From positions 744,001 to 808,000 of the forward strand of contig NZ_CP007028.1 in assembly GCF_000512735.1 (NCBI RefSeq): DNA of 64,000 nt, in the 5' to 3' direction. Each line of letters begins with the position of its first letter. The first letter of the stretch is position 1. A program made the translations under genes and the position numbers. The DNA is from Thermocrinis ruber (GTDB lineage: Bacteria > Aquificota > Aquificia > Aquificales > Aquificaceae). The notes under the pieces are model-generated. The model saw only the letters and a list, made by a program, of their open reading frames with translations, was not told the DNA's origin and made no database searches. Shown here piece after piece: positions 17,005 to 25,748 of this stretch.

Positions 17005-17936
17005 CCCTTCCTCTTTACCCAAAAGATGAGAACTACCGTGATTATAACCATCAGGGCAAGGGAATAAACATAGCCGTACTTCCAGTGAAGCTCCGGCATG
17101 TTTTCAAAGTTCATACCAAAGATGCTTGCTACGAGGGTTGCAGGCAGGAAGATGGTTGCCAAAACTGTAAAGACCTTTACCGCTTCGTTCTGCCTTACGT
17201 TTATAAGACCTATCAGTGTGTTCTGTATGCTGTCTATTTTGTCCATGTAAAAGGCTGTATAATCCAAGAGCGTATAAAGGTCCTCAAGAATCACCTTTAT
17301 CTCTCTTTTGGTTTGGGCGTTGATCTTTGGGCTCTTTACAAAGTGAGAGAGAATTCTGAGCTTTTCGTTTATTGTCTCCCTTAGGGTTATATTCAGTTCG
17401 TCATAGTAGGATATATCTTTCAAGATCTCCTCCGTTTGCTCTTCAAAGACCTCCTTCCTAAGGTTTCTTATACGCCTTCCAAGGATCTCAAGCCTATCTC
17501 CTATTCTATCCACCTCTATGCTTATGATCTGTGAGAACATCTCCTCCGGAAATTGGAAAACAAGCCTCTGAACTTCAACCCTTCTTTGAAAGATCATAAG
17601 GGTCGGTATATCTCTGTACCGGATGGTCACCATAAACCTACCCTTGAGGAAGAAAAAGACAGGCTCTACCAGTATGTCTTCCTTTTGTTGAATGACAAAA
17701 GAGAAATTCATAAAGATCTTTTCACCTTCTTCTCTGTATTTACTGCTTATCTCTATGTCTCCAAAGACTTCCCTCGGTGGCATTTCAAAGCCAACTGCAC
17801 TCTTAAGCCAGAGGATCTCCTCCTCCGTTGGCTTTTCCACGTCAATCCATAAAATTCTGTCTTTTGGGATCGTTCCAAACTCATCCACCGAGTGCTCTGT
17901 AAATCCAAAGGTTGAACTGGCGTATATTTTTATCAT
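16995..17936 (-). CDS. corA: CorA-type magnesium/cobalt transporter
   Basis: A 313-residue membrane channel of the CorA family: a large N-terminal cytoplasmic funnel domain, a long stalk helix (about residues 190-255), and two C-terminal transmembrane helices. The signature GMNFENMP sits in the loop between them (FGMNFENMPELHWKYGY). It mediates Mg2+ (also Co2+/Ni2+) influx as a pentamer. I prefer the ATG at 17936 to the TTG at 17954 because a minus-strand TAAAAT (17945-17950) lies 8 bases upstream. The basic tail FWVKRKGWL is typical. Confidence 0.94.
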   Translation of the reverse strand: MIKIYASSTFGFTEHSVDEFGTIPKDRILWIDVEKPTEEEILWLKSAVGFEMPPREVFGDIEISSKYREEGEKIFMNFSFVIQQKEDILVEPVFFFLKGRFMVTIRYRDIPTLMIFQRRVEVQRLVFQFPEEMFSQIISIEVDRIGDRLEILGRRIRNLRKEVFEEQTEEILKDISYYDELNITLRETINEKLRILSHFVKSPKINAQTKREIKVILEDLYTLLDYTAFYMDKIDSIQNTLIGLINVRQNEAVKVFTVLATIFLPATLVASIFGMNFENMPELHWKYGYVYSLALMVIITVVLIFWVKRKGWL

Positions 17937-17977
17937 CAAAGAATATTTTAACAACCTTAGACTATAATTTAAAAGTT
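17937..17977. promoter_or_regulatory. Divergent near-leaderless promoters (corA / FNR-type reductase)
   Basis: Minus-strand TAAAAT at 17945-17950 is 8 bases from the corA ATG. Plus-strand TATAAT at 17963-17968 is 9 bases from the reductase ATG at 17978. Neither start has a Shine-Dalgarno sequence. The entire intergenic space is 41 bases, so any operator must overlap the -10 boxes. Confidence 0.5.
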
Positions 17978-18715
17978 ATGGAAAATGAAAAGTTACCCGT
18001 AATTGAGTTTGAGTCCCAGGTAATAGAAATTAAAACAGAAACTCCCACTACAAAGACCTTGGTGTTTGATATATCGGACATAGATTTTAACTTTTACCCA
18101 GGGCAGTATGTGATGCTACAGGTGCCCTACCCACCAACCGGTGAAATTCTAAAAAGGGCTTACTCCATAGCCAGCCCTCCCACGCAAAAAGACAAACTTG
18201 AGCTAACTATAAAGCGCACACCCCAAGGTAGGGCATCGGTGGTGCTCACGCAGGAGGTGAAGATAGGAGACAAGTTCAAGATAAAGGGACCCTACGGAAA
18301 ATTTATATGGCTCCCCCAGATGTCTAAGAACATAGTTCTAATAGGTGCAGGCAGTGGTATTGTGCCCCTAATGTGCATGCTAAGGTTCATAAAAAGTGCC
18401 CAGCTTTGGGATGTTTCTGCAATACTTCTTTACTCAAATACCAGCTATGAAGAGATCATATACCGAGAGGAGCTTGATAAACTCTCTGAGCTTCCAAACA
18501 TAAAGGTGGTGCATACCTTAACAAGGGAAATACCAGAACATTGGAAGGGTTATACAGGAAGGATAAACAAAGATATGATCTTAAAGGAAGTTCCCAATCT
18601 ACGAGACAATCTTTACTACCTCTGCGGACCACCTACCTTTGTGGATGATATGGCTTCCATCTTGGAAGGGCTTGGTGTGGAAAGGGACAGGATAAAGAAG
18701 GAGAAGTATGATTAA
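17978..18715 (+). CDS. Ferredoxin-NADP reductase-type FAD/NAD(P)-binding oxidoreductase
   Basis: A 245-residue flavoprotein with an N-terminal FAD barrel (motif RAYSIASPP, the RxYS FAD loop) and a C-terminal NAD(P)-binding half (VLIGAGSGIVPLMCML and LYYLCGPPTFVDDM). There is no extra iron-sulfur domain. It transfers electrons between a pyridine nucleotide and a carrier such as ferredoxin or an oxygenase partner. The dihydroorotate dehydrogenase PyrK subunit has a similar layout but adds a C-terminal cluster that is missing here. The ATG at 17978 is used, as the frame before it reads through the divergent promoter. The partner protein is not identifiable from the context. Confidence 0.82.
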   Translation: MENEKLPVIEFESQVIEIKTETPTTKTLVFDISDIDFNFYPGQYVMLQVPYPPTGEILKRAYSIASPPTQKDKLELTIKRTPQGRASVVLTQEVKIGDKFKIKGPYGKFIWLPQMSKNIVLIGAGSGIVPLMCMLRFIKSAQLWDVSAILLYSNTSYEEIIYREELDKLSELPNIKVVHTLTREIPEHWKGYTGRINKDMILKEVPNLRDNLYYLCGPPTFVDDMASILEGLGVERDRIKKEKYD

Positions 18716-18724
18716 CGAAATTTT

Positions 18725-18755
18725 AATGAAATTTTCATTTGTTTTATGTTATAAT
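18725..18755 (+). promoter_or_regulatory. Promoter of the OmpA-like gene with a perfect 7-1-7 palindrome
   Basis: Bases 18725-18739 read AATGAAATTTTCATT, a perfect inverted repeat of two 7-base arms around one base. It covers the -35 area of a promoter whose -10 box TATAAT is 18750-18755. The 7-1-7 layout and AATGA/TCATT half sites recall the operator upstream of fur in this window, although the spacing between half sites differs. It may bind the Fur-family protein encoded here; this is inference. Confidence 0.45.
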
Positions 18756-18777
18756 AACCGTAAAAGGAGGCGATGCC

Positions 18778-19464
18778 ATGAAAAAGAGCCTGTTAGCACT
18801 TTCTTTACTTGGGGGAGTTGTGTTCGCGCAAGACAAGCCTTTAGACCCATGCGGTAGCCCCAAGGAGGTATTTTCAAAGTATCTCTTGGACCAATGCTAC
18901 AAGGGATACTTTGAGGCCATAATGGAGGCTAAGAAGAACGCCGACGAAGCCCTTAGATTGGCAAGGGAAGCCAACAACAAGGCAGGCGACCTGGAAAAGA
19001 GGGTTTCTTCCCTTGAAAGAACTGCAGATGACCACGAAAGAAGAATAAGGGCTTTGGAAGCTAGAAAGCCAGAGGTGCCCCCACCGCCCCCACCAGCACC
19101 TCAGCCAAAAACCGAAGGTGTGGGTCCTTACAAGTGGCAGTTGGAGGAAGTGGGTGTTGTGCATTTTGACTTCAACAAGTTCAACATAAAGAAGTCCGAG
19201 GCAAAGAAATTGGATGAGCTGGTGAACAAGATAAAGGAATCTGGTAGAGAGGTCTTGGTAGTTGGCTTTGCAGACAAAAGGGGAACATCTAACTATAACT
19301 TCAACCTTTCTATGTGGAGAGCCCAAATGACCGCCAGCTACCTTGCCAAGAAGGGTGTTGATATAGGAAAGATAAGGGTAGCTGCCTACGGTAAGGAAGT
19401 AGCAGACCTACTTGGTAAGGACTTTAAAACCCAAAGGGCTGTGAAAATATTCCTCGTTTATTAA
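18778..19464 (+). CDS. OmpA-family outer-membrane/peptidoglycan-binding protein
   Basis: A 228-residue exported protein. A signal peptide (MKKSLLALSLLGGVVFA) is followed by a cysteine-containing N-terminus and a coiled-coil segment (about residues 55-95: AKKNADEALRLAREANNKAG onward). A proline-rich linker (PPPPPPAPQP) leads to a C-terminal OmpA domain (residues about 120-228: VHFDFNKFNIKKSEAKKLDEL and GFADKRGTSNYNFNLSMWRA). The OmpA domain binds diaminopimelate of peptidoglycan. The architecture suggests a trimeric coiled-coil spacer between envelope layers. The ATG at 18778 has AAAGGAGG 8 bases upstream. A hairpin terminator follows the stop, so the gene is monocistronic. Confidence 0.88.
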   Translation: MKKSLLALSLLGGVVFAQDKPLDPCGSPKEVFSKYLLDQCYKGYFEAIMEAKKNADEALRLAREANNKAGDLEKRVSSLERTADDHERRIRALEARKPEVPPPPPPAPQPKTEGVGPYKWQLEEVGVVHFDFNKFNIKKSEAKKLDELVNKIKESGREVLVVGFADKRGTSNYNFNLSMWRAQMTASYLAKKGVDIGKIRVAAYGKEVADLLGKDFKTQRAVKIFLVY

Positions 19465-19470
19465 TCACCT

Positions 19471-19497
19471 GCGGGGGTCATTCTCCCCCGCCTTTTC
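19471..19497 (+). terminator. Intrinsic terminator after the OmpA-like gene
   Basis: A 7-bp G/C stem (GCGGGGG at 19471-19477 with CCCCCGC at 19485-19491) encloses a 7-base loop and is followed by CTTTTCT. It lies 6 bases after the stop codon. It is the clearest rho-independent terminator in the window. Confidence 0.85.
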
Positions 19498-19503
19498 TAC
19501 ATC

Positions 19504-19540
19504 TTGATAATTCCACCTTTCTCTTATAATTTAAGAATCT
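19504..19540 (+). promoter_or_regulatory. lepA promoter, short leader
   Basis: TTGATA (19504-19509) and TATAAT (19525-19530) are separated by 15 bases. The lepA ATG starts 10 bases after the -10 box, with no Shine-Dalgarno sequence. It lies just past the upstream terminator. Confidence 0.55.
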
Positions 19541-21322
19541 ATGCTGGAAAGAATCAGAAACTTTTCCATAATAGCCCATGTAGACCATGGTAAATCCACT
19601 CTTGCAGACCGTTTGCTGGAATACACTGGTGCAGTTTCTCGAAGAGAACTAAAAGAACAGATGCTTGACACCTTAGAGATAGAAAGGGAGAGGGGAATAA
19701 CCATAAAGTTGCAAGCGGTAAGAATGGAACACAAGGGCTACCTTTTGCACCTCATAGATACCCCGGGACATGTGGATTTCTCCTACGAGGTTTCAAGAGC
19801 CCTTGCCGCTTGCGAAGGAGCTATCCTTTTAGTGGATGCTACCCAAGGCATAGAAGCCCAAACAGTAGCCAACTTTTGGAAGGCGGTGGAACAGGATTTG
19901 GTAATAATCCCCGTCATAAACAAAATAGACCTGCCCGCCGCAGACCCTGAAAGGGTTAGAAAACAGATTGAAGAAATTTTAGGGCTTGATGGTGATGATG
20001 TGATCCTGGCCTCTGCCAAAGAGGGTATAGGAATAGAAGAAATACTTAACGCCATAATAGAGAGGATTCCTCCTCCAAAGGGAGACCCAAAGGCTCCATT
20101 AAAGGCACTCATCTTTGACTCCTATTACGATCCCTACAGGGGTGCGGTGGCTTTTGTTAGGGTCTTTGATGGAGAGGTAAAACCCGGAACAAAGATTAAA
20201 CTCTTTTCCACGGGCAAAGAGTTTGAGGTAACGGAGGTGGGAGCCCAAACACCCAAGATGACCAAGTTTGAAAAGCTCTCTGCAGGAGAGGTAGGATACA
20301 TTGCAGCGTCCATAAAGGATGTTAGGGACATAAGGGTTGGAGACACCATCACCGATGCAAAAAGACCTGCAGACAGTCCAGTTCCCGGTTTTAGACCAGC
20401 TAAACCTATGGTCTTTGCGGGGCTATACCCCTCTGAAGGCTACACCTTTGAAGAACTAAGGGATGCTTTGGAGAAGTATGCCATAAACGACGCAGCCATT
20501 TATTACGAGCCGGAGACATCACCAGCCCTTGGAATGGGCTTTCGTGTGGGCTTTTTGGGGCTTTTGCACATGGAGATCGTCCAAGAGAGGCTTGAGAGGG
20601 AATACGGCGTAGGACTGATTACCACCGCACCCAGTGTGGTCTACAGGGTGCGTTTTAAAAATGGCACTGTGAAGGAAATCAAGAACCCCTCCGAGCTACC
20701 CGAGAATTGGGGCTTAATAGAAGCCATAGAGGAGCCTTTCGTAAACGTAACCATAATCACACCCAAGGAATACGTGGGCTCTATTATGAACTTATGCCAA
20801 GAGAAGAGAGGCATTCAAAAGGGCTTTAAGTACTTAGACCCAAACACAGTTATGTTAGAATATGAGATGCCCCTCAGTGAGATCCTTCTGGATTTTCATG
20901 ATAAGATAAAGAGCCTATCAAGGGGATATGCATCCTACGATTACGAGTTCATAGGCTATAAGGAAGAGGACCTGGTGAGGTTGAACGTCTTTATAAACAA
21001 CGAACCAGTGGATGCGTTATCCTTCATAGTTCATAGGGACAAGGCTTACAGAAGGGCAAGGCAGTTGGTGGAAAAGCTCAAGGACACCATACCAAGACAG
21101 CTCTTTGAGGTTAAGGTGCAAGCTGGCATTGGCAATAAGATAATAGCATCCGAAAGGATTCCACCCCTCAGGGCAAACGTAACTGCCAAGTGCTACGGCG
21201 GAGACGTTACAAGAAAGAAAAAGCTCTTAGAAAAGCAAAAGGAGGGTAAAAAGAGGCTCAAACAGTTTGGCAAGGTGGAACTGCCTCAAGAGGCATTTTT
21301 GAGCGTTTTGAAGGTGGACTGA
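19541..21322 (+). CDS. lepA: Elongation factor 4 (LepA)
   Basis: A 593-residue translational GTPase, a paralogue of EF-G, that binds ribosomes and affects back-translocation or initiation under stress. The G motifs are [17 protein letters not shown] and NKIDLPAA. The unique LepA C-terminal domain (about residues 485-593) ends with [26 protein letters not shown], a hallmark basic helix. Length matches the family. It heads a + strand unit with a MoaD-like gene and a glycosyltransferase gene. Confidence 0.97.
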   Translation: MLERIRNFSIIAHVDHGKSTLADRLLEYTGAVSRRELKEQMLDTLEIERERGITIKLQAVRMEHKGYLLHLIDTPGHVDFSYEVSRALAACEGAILLVDATQGIEAQTVANFWKAVEQDLVIIPVINKIDLPAADPERVRKQIEEILGLDGDDVILASAKEGIGIEEILNAIIERIPPPKGDPKAPLKALIFDSYYDPYRGAVAFVRVFDGEVKPGTKIKLFSTGKEFEVTEVGAQTPKMTKFEKLSAGEVGYIAASIKDVRDIRVGDTITDAKRPADSPVPGFRPAKPMVFAGLYPSEGYTFEELRDALEKYAINDAAIYYEPETSPALGMGFRVGFLGLLHMEIVQERLEREYGVGLITTAPSVVYRVRFKNGTVKEIKNPSELPENWGLIEAIEEPFVNVTIITPKEYVGSIMNLCQEKRGIQKGFKYLDPNTVMLEYEMPLSEILLDFHDKIKSLSRGYASYDYEFIGYKEEDLVRLNVFINNEPVDALSFIVHRDKAYRRARQLVEKLKDTIPRQLFEVKVQAGIGNKIIASERIPPLRANVTAKCYGGDVTRKKKLLEKQKEGKKRLKQFGKVELPQEAFLSVLKVD

Positions 21323-21323
21323 G

Positions 21324-21560
21324 ATGATAAGACTTTTATACTTTGCCATACTGAGGGAAAAGCTTGGAAAGCAGGAGGAGATGCTAGAATTCTCTGGTAG
21401 TGTAGGGGAGTTAAGAAGACTGCTCATAGAAAGGGAACCCCATCTAGCGGATGTTCTTAAAGTCTGCCTTTTTGCAGTCAATCAAGAGTATGTGGGGGAG
21501 GACTTTATCTTAAAGGGCGGGGAAACAGTTGCGGTGATACCCCCCGTTAGCGGTGGATAA
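21324..21560 (+). CDS. MoaD/ThiS-family sulfur-carrier protein
   Basis: A 78-residue ubiquitin-fold protein ending in VIPPVSGG, whose terminal Gly-Gly is the site of adenylation and thiocarboxylation. It starts LLYFAILREKLGKQEEML, as in the small subunit of molybdopterin synthase (MoaD). MoaE and MoeB are not adjacent, so use in molybdenum cofactor rather than another sulfur-transfer pathway is inferred from similarity. The start lies 1 base after the lepA stop, and the stop overlaps the following GTG start. Confidence 0.85.
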   Translation: MIRLLYFAILREKLGKQEEMLEFSGSVGELRRLLIEREPHLADVLKVCLFAVNQEYVGEDFILKGGETVAVIPPVSGG

Positions 21561-22482
21561 AAGGGCGTTGCTGATTAGATTTTCCTCCCTTGGGGATGTG
21601 GTGCTGACCTCCTGCCTTTTTGAGCCTCTCATAAAAAGGGGCTACAAGCCCTACCTTCTTACCCATCCACCCTACGGCGAGCTCTTTTTGGAAGACCCAA
21701 GGGTTGAGGTTATCCAGATAAGAAAAGATGAACTCTTTAACCGGCTTGACCTACTTAGAGGCTTTGACCTTTACTTAGACCTGCACAAAAATTTAAAGAC
21801 CCTTGTCCTAAGACTACTCCTTAGAGGAAATTGGAGAAGCTACCCAAAGGATAGCCTAAGAAGACGGCTTGCCCTGAGGTTTCCCATCTTTAGAAAGCCC
21901 TACAGCGTGGTGTCTGCCTATCTAAAAGCCGTTGGAGAAGAAGGCTACAGACCTTCCCTTCTTATATCTGAGGAGAGGTTGGAACTGCTCAAAAAAAACT
22001 ACGGCGAGGGCTTTGTGGCACTCGGACCGGGAGCAAGGTACAAGAAAAAGAGATATCCTTTTTTTAGAGAGTTAGCCCTCGGGCTTGAGAGGGAGGGCTA
22101 TAAAGTGGTTTTGGTGGGTAGCCCAGGAGAGTGCGAGGGCTTTGAAAAAACCAATGCCCAAAACCTCTGCGGTAAGCTTTCCCTCTTGGACACTGCGGGC
22201 ATCATTAAATTGGCAAAGGTTTTTGTAGGAAACGATTCTGGGCTTTTGCACGTTGCGAGGGCTGTGGGCACAAAGGCGGTGCAAATTTATGGGGCAACCC
22301 ATCCCACCTTGGGTTTTTCCCTTCTACCAGAGGAGGGAAAGGTTATCATAAAGAACCTTCCATGCCAGCCTTGCACATTGCACGGAAAAGGGGAGTGTAA
22401 GTACCGCACCTATAAGTGCCTGCAGATCCCACCCGAGGAGGTGCTGAAGGAAGTCAGAGCATTAGCCTCTCAAGGAGATTAG
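21553..22482 (+). CDS. Glycosyltransferase family 9 (LPS heptosyltransferase-like)
   Basis: A 309-residue GT-B enzyme of the heptosyltransferase family that would add heptose to the LPS inner core. Family motifs are LLIRFSSLGDVVLTSCLFEPL at the N-terminus, DLYLDLHKNLKT, ALGPGARYKKKRYP, and the acceptor/donor motif VGNDSGLLHVARAVGTKAVQIYGATHP. The C-terminal cysteines (LPCQPCTLHGKGECKYRTYKCL) are common in this group. The start is GTG 21553, overlapping the MoaD-like gene by 8 bases. It carries an A8 tract (21991-21998) without losing frame. The 3' end overlaps the convergent helical-protein gene by 29 bases. Confidence 0.87.
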   Translation: MDKRALLIRFSSLGDVVLTSCLFEPLIKRGYKPYLLTHPPYGELFLEDPRVEVIQIRKDELFNRLDLLRGFDLYLDLHKNLKTLVLRLLLRGNWRSYPKDSLRRRLALRFPIFRKPYSVVSAYLKAVGEEGYRPSLLISEERLELLKKNYGEGFVALGPGARYKKKRYPFFRELALGLEREGYKVVLVGSPGECEGFEKTNAQNLCGKLSLLDTAGIIKLAKVFVGNDSGLLHVARAVGTKAVQIYGATHPTLGFSLLPEEGKVIIKNLPCQPCTLHGKGECKYRTYKCLQIPPEEVLKEVRALASQGD

Positions 22483-22810
22483 CGGCACCGTTTAGCTTCT
22501 GATAGGCAGAGGATATTACGTAGTATAGCTGTTCTCCCTCTGCGATGGTCAGGTCGTAAAGGGTTATGCTCATATCTTTGAGAAGATAGTAGAGGGTTGA
22601 ATACAGATTCTCGTCCAGCTTCCTTGAGGGGTCCGGTATGCCTTTGTAAATTTCAAAAATATGGTCGCACAGCCTTTTTATACTGTTGGCAATGTTGGTT
22701 ATTTCTAGGTCATGGCTGTAAAGGGCTAACACCTCCCTATGGCGCTCTTCTATTTCTTTGGAGAGTGTTCTAAATAGCATATCCTCCAAAAATAAAAGGC
22801 TGTTTGTCAT
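22454..22810 (-). CDS. Hypothetical helical protein
   Basis: A 118-residue, predominantly alpha-helical protein with no recognised domain. It has heptad-like leucines (LEDMLFRTLSKEIEERHREVLAL) and a C-terminal helix (SAYQKLNGAANLLERLML). Size and helicity recall flagellar chaperone-type bundles, but this is weak. It converges on the glycosyltransferase gene with a 29-base overlap and is separated by 22 bases from the LOG-like gene upstream on its strand. Confidence 0.55.
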   Translation of the reverse strand: MTNSLLFLEDMLFRTLSKEIEERHREVLALYSHDLEITNIANSIKRLCDHIFEIYKGIPDPSRKLDENLYSTLYYLLKDMSITLYDLTIAEGEQLYYVISSAYQKLNGAANLLERLML

Positions 22811-22832
22811 AATTGAGAAAAATAATCAAATT

Positions 22833-23288
22833 TTACATTTTTTCAAGGGAGAGGTCTATTTCAGCCAGAAGGGCCTGCAGACTATGGACTTGCTTAACTC
22901 CCTCTATTGGGTGGGTTTTGTAGCCTATGACCTTTTTTCCGAGAATTAGGGCGTAGGCAATCTCGGAGAGGGTTCCCCAGTGTCCTCCTATGGCAACCAC
23001 AAACTCTCCGCTCGCCACCACTATGGGGTTTCTGTTCCAACTCATGCCCGTGTTGATCTTTATATCCACATAAGGGTTTGCTTCTTCGCCCGTGTAGGTG
23101 GTTAAGATGCCCACCGTTATGCCTCCCTCCTCCTTGGCACCCTTGCAAACCGCCTCCATAACTCCACCCCTTCCACCACAGACCACAACAACATCCTTTT
23201 TAGCCAAGTGTCTTCCAACTTGATAGGCTACCTCATACTCCTCTTCGTTGGCTTGGGAGGAGCCTATTACCGCCACACACTTACGCAT
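22833..23288 (-). CDS. LOG/TIGR00725-like Rossmann-fold protein
   Basis: A 151-residue protein of the lysine-decarboxylase-like (LOG) superfamily. It begins CVAVIGSSQANEEEYEVAYQVG and has a nucleotide-binding glycine motif, VVVCGGRGGVMEAVCKGAKEEGG. The family's central VAIGGHWGTLSEIAYAL replaces the PGGxGTxxE motif of cytokinin-activating LOG enzymes. Substrates for this short branch are unknown; nucleotide or nucleoside phosphoribohydrolase activity is only a guess. Its start overlaps the helicase stop by 8 bases. Confidence 0.8.
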   Translation of the reverse strand: MRKCVAVIGSSQANEEEYEVAYQVGRHLAKKDVVVVCGGRGGVMEAVCKGAKEEGGITVGILTTYTGEEANPYVDIKINTGMSWNRNPIVVASGEFVVAIGGHWGTLSEIAYALILGKKVIGYKTHPIEGVKQVHSLQALLAEIDLSLEKM

Positions 23289-25200
23289 TCTTTATGTATT
23301 TTATTCTCATACCTAACTCCTCCACCACTCGTTTGAACTCTTTGAACTTAAAGATCCTCCTATCACAGAGAATTATGGTCCCTTCGTCCTCTTTGCTCCT
23401 CATGAGCCTTCCTATGCCCTGTCTGAACTTTATTAGGGCTTTTCTCTTTTGGTATTCAAAGGGGTCCTCTCCGATCTCTCGCAGATATCTGATCCTGTGG
23501 TAAGTTAGAGGGTCCTCTGGGCTGTCAAAGGGCAGTTTTGCCATCAAAAGTCCCTTTCTTCCTTTAACATCCACACCAAACCAAAGACTATCAAGCCCAA
23601 CCAGTGCCTTTATGTCTCCTCTTCTTAGGGCTTCCACCAAAAAGGAGAGCCTGTCTTCTCCCTGAACAGCTAAGCCTTCCTCTCCCTTAAAAAGTTCAAT
23701 CTGTTCTTTGTTGGTAAGTAGTACCAAAACTTTGTCATAAAGAGTTCTGAGCCTTTTGTAGGCAAACCTTAAGCACTCTTCCCATTCCTTTTTCTCCTTT
23801 GGACTTACCCCATAGACCACAAACTCTACCCTTTCGTAGGGAAAGCTGTGGGGAAGTTCATAGTAGTTGCCCACTATGCCCATAGTGTAGTAGAGGTCCT
23901 CTGGGTCTGCGGTGGCGGAGGTTATAACCACTCCCTTATAACCATTCAGGTCAAAGTATCCGGCGGGAAATACGGGGAACCTCTCCAGTCGGTAGTTGAA
24001 AGTCCTTAACTTACTGCTCCACTTTCTACTTACCGCAAAGCCAAGTTCTGCGGGACGCTCTTTCATACTCTTGTAAAAGTCCTTTACCCTTTGGAGACGC
24101 CTTTCCAAAAGCTCGTAGCTCTTCAACTTTTTTATGAGCTTTTCTTCCTCTTCTGAAGGTTCTTCAAAGCCTACTTTAAGCTGAAAGTATTCCTCCCAGT
24201 CCAAAAGCATTGAACGCCTCAGATACTCCGCAAACTTTTCGCTTACCCACATGGAGGACGTTAAAAAGTCGTGGACCTCTGAGATTAGCTTTTCCCTTAT
24301 TCTCTTGTGATACAGGTTTAAGGGCTTTAGGATGCTATCCTCAAAGTCCTTCACATAGGGTCCCAAGTCCTGCAGAGGCACATGTTCTTGTTCTGATTTA
24401 AAAAGCCCAGAGAAGTTCCTTTCAAAGAACCCCTCCACATCCACATTGTCCGCATCGGGCAAAAATTGTAGGATCCTTTCCATGATCTCCACCCTTAAGG
24501 TGTAGGTGGATATGCCGTCAGTTAAAGAGGAGGTTATGTATTTGTCTAACTCGTGGGCTTCATCTATTACCAAGAGGCGTTCCTGTGGGTCCTCAAAGTC
24601 CTTTAAAGCCAACAGGGCGTGGTTGATGATAAGAATCCTTGCCTTCTTTTCCCTTCTTTTGAGCTTTGCCCAATAGTAGCACTCATCCCTATATTTGCAT
24701 ATGCTTCTGTAGTGAGGCGTGCAGTAGTCATCATCCACGCACACCTTAGACCAAAACTCAGGCTCTACCCGTGCAAACTCCACATCTCCGTCCCATTGGC
24801 TGCCTAATAGGTCCTCAAGTTCTGCGGGCACTTGGTCAGAGGGCATAGCCTTTAGCCGATCCAGACAAAGATAGTTGGACTTACCCTTGAGCACCAAATA
24901 ATCCACATCCTCCCCCGTGAGGTAAAAGTAATAGCTCCTGAGGGTTTCAATGTCCCTTCTCAGTTGCTCTTGCAAGAGCTTTGTGCCAGTGGATATGATG
25001 GCTTTTTCGCCCCGTTCTATTATGGGTATAAGGTAGCCGTAGGTTTTGCCAGTGCCCGTGGGAGCCTGGACTATGCTTATGGAACCCTCCTCTATGGTTT
25101 TGTGGACTATGCGGAAAAACTCTTCCTGTGCCTTTCTTGGCTCTAAGCCCTTTTTGAGTAAAAACTGATAGAGCTGGGAAGACATCAACCCGGAGGCCAA
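23281..25200 (-). CDS. DinG/XPD-type ATP-dependent helicase with iron-sulfur domain
   Basis: A 639-residue superfamily-2 helicase. It shows Walker A (VQAPTGTGKTYGY), four cysteines of a probable 4Fe-4S domain (NYLCLDR, then CVDDDYCTPHYRSICKYRDEC at about residues 155-172), Walker B VIDEAHELDK, and the late motif QGIGRLMRSKEDEG. DinG-like helicases unwind DNA 5' to 3' and resolve R-loops or G-quadruplexes. No exonuclease domain is attached. It overlaps the HIT gene upstream by 16 bases and the LOG-like gene downstream by 8 bases. Confidence 0.9.
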   Translation of the reverse strand: MASGLMSSQLYQFLLKKGLEPRKAQEEFFRIVHKTIEEGSISIVQAPTGTGKTYGYLIPIIERGEKAIISTGTKLLQEQLRRDIETLRSYYFYLTGEDVDYLVLKGKSNYLCLDRLKAMPSDQVPAELEDLLGSQWDGDVEFARVEPEFWSKVCVDDDYCTPHYRSICKYRDECYYWAKLKRREKKARILIINHALLALKDFEDPQERLLVIDEAHELDKYITSSLTDGISTYTLRVEIMERILQFLPDADNVDVEGFFERNFSGLFKSEQEHVPLQDLGPYVKDFEDSILKPLNLYHKRIREKLISEVHDFLTSSMWVSEKFAEYLRRSMLLDWEEYFQLKVGFEEPSEEEEKLIKKLKSYELLERRLQRVKDFYKSMKERPAELGFAVSRKWSSKLRTFNYRLERFPVFPAGYFDLNGYKGVVITSATADPEDLYYTMGIVGNYYELPHSFPYERVEFVVYGVSPKEKKEWEECLRFAYKRLRTLYDKVLVLLTNKEQIELFKGEEGLAVQGEDRLSFLVEALRRGDIKALVGLDSLWFGVDVKGRKGLLMAKLPFDSPEDPLTYHRIRYLREIGEDPFEYQKRKALIKFRQGIGRLMRSKEDEGTIILCDRRIFKFKEFKRVVEELGMRIKYIKNA

Positions 25201-25544
25201 GTCATCTTCCTACCCCCTATAAGGTGCAGGTGCAAATGAAAGACGCTCTGACCCGCATCCTCACCCACATTGAACACAAGCCTGTAGCCACCCTTTAGGT
25301 CCTCCCCTTTTATCAAACCAAGCTCCTCTCCGAGCCTTCTTGCCACGTAGAACATATGTCCCACTATGGGCTCGTCCTCGGGCTCTAAGGTCTGAACACC
25401 AAAGATGTGCTTTTTGGGAACTATCAGTATGTGGACGGGGGCAACGGGATTAATGTCATGAAAGGCATAGACCAACTCATCCTCATAAACACCCTTTGAG
25501 GGGACCTCTTTGCTTATGATCTTGCAAAAGATGCACTCCTTCAT
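25185..25544 (-). CDS. HIT-family nucleotide hydrolase (HinT-like)
   Basis: A 119-residue histidine-triad protein with the zinc-like N-terminus ECIFCKIISKEVPS and the active motif HLHLHLIGG. It also has a preceding HILIVPKKHI segment. HinT enzymes hydrolyse nucleoside phosphoramidates such as AMP-lysine. The length matches bacterial HinT. It lies directly upstream of the helicase gene with a 16-base overlap. Confidence 0.93.
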   Translation of the reverse strand: MKECIFCKIISKEVPSKGVYEDELVYAFHDINPVAPVHILIVPKKHIFGVQTLEPEDEPIVGHMFYVARRLGEELGLIKGEDLKGGYRLVFNVGEDAGQSVFHLHLHLIGGRKMTWPPG

Positions 25545-25547
25545 CTC

Positions 25548-25748
25548 TTACCTCCGATGTTGAATCTGTATTTGGGTGCCTACTCCAATATTTACATTGG
25601 AACCATCTGTGCCCACTCCAACCGAAACCCACGCACAGGCGCTCAGGCTAATCAAGAAGACGCCTAAGGAAAAGGTCCGTTTTAACCACCGGAAGACCCA
25701 TGACCGTGTAGAAGTCTCCTCGGATCTTTTCCACAAACCTGGCACCAT
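25548..25748 (-). CDS. Possible small lipoprotein overlapping the maf 3' end
   Basis: A frame of 66 codons from the ATG at 25748. It contains a hydrophobic stretch and lipobox (VFLISLSAC), followed by a short repetitive mature part (VSVGVGTDGSNVNIGVGTQIQI). That is a plausible signal peptidase II substrate of about 29 mature residues. The first half overlaps the maf gene in another frame, so codon pressure is shared and the start is uncertain. The alternating V-G pattern resembles short surface or glycine-zipper proteins. The frame may be a chance reading; I give it modest weight because the lipobox and repeats fall exactly in the free space after maf. Confidence 0.4.
   Translation of the reverse strand: MVPGLWKRSEETSTRSWVFRWLKRTFSLGVFLISLSACAWVSVGVGTDGSNVNIGVGTQIQIQHRR

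Noticed and set aside
21991-21998. A8 tract in the glycosyltransferase gene as a frameshift site
   Set aside because: The frame is continuous through it and the protein is full length. It serves as a control for the cmr5 and csx1 tracts.
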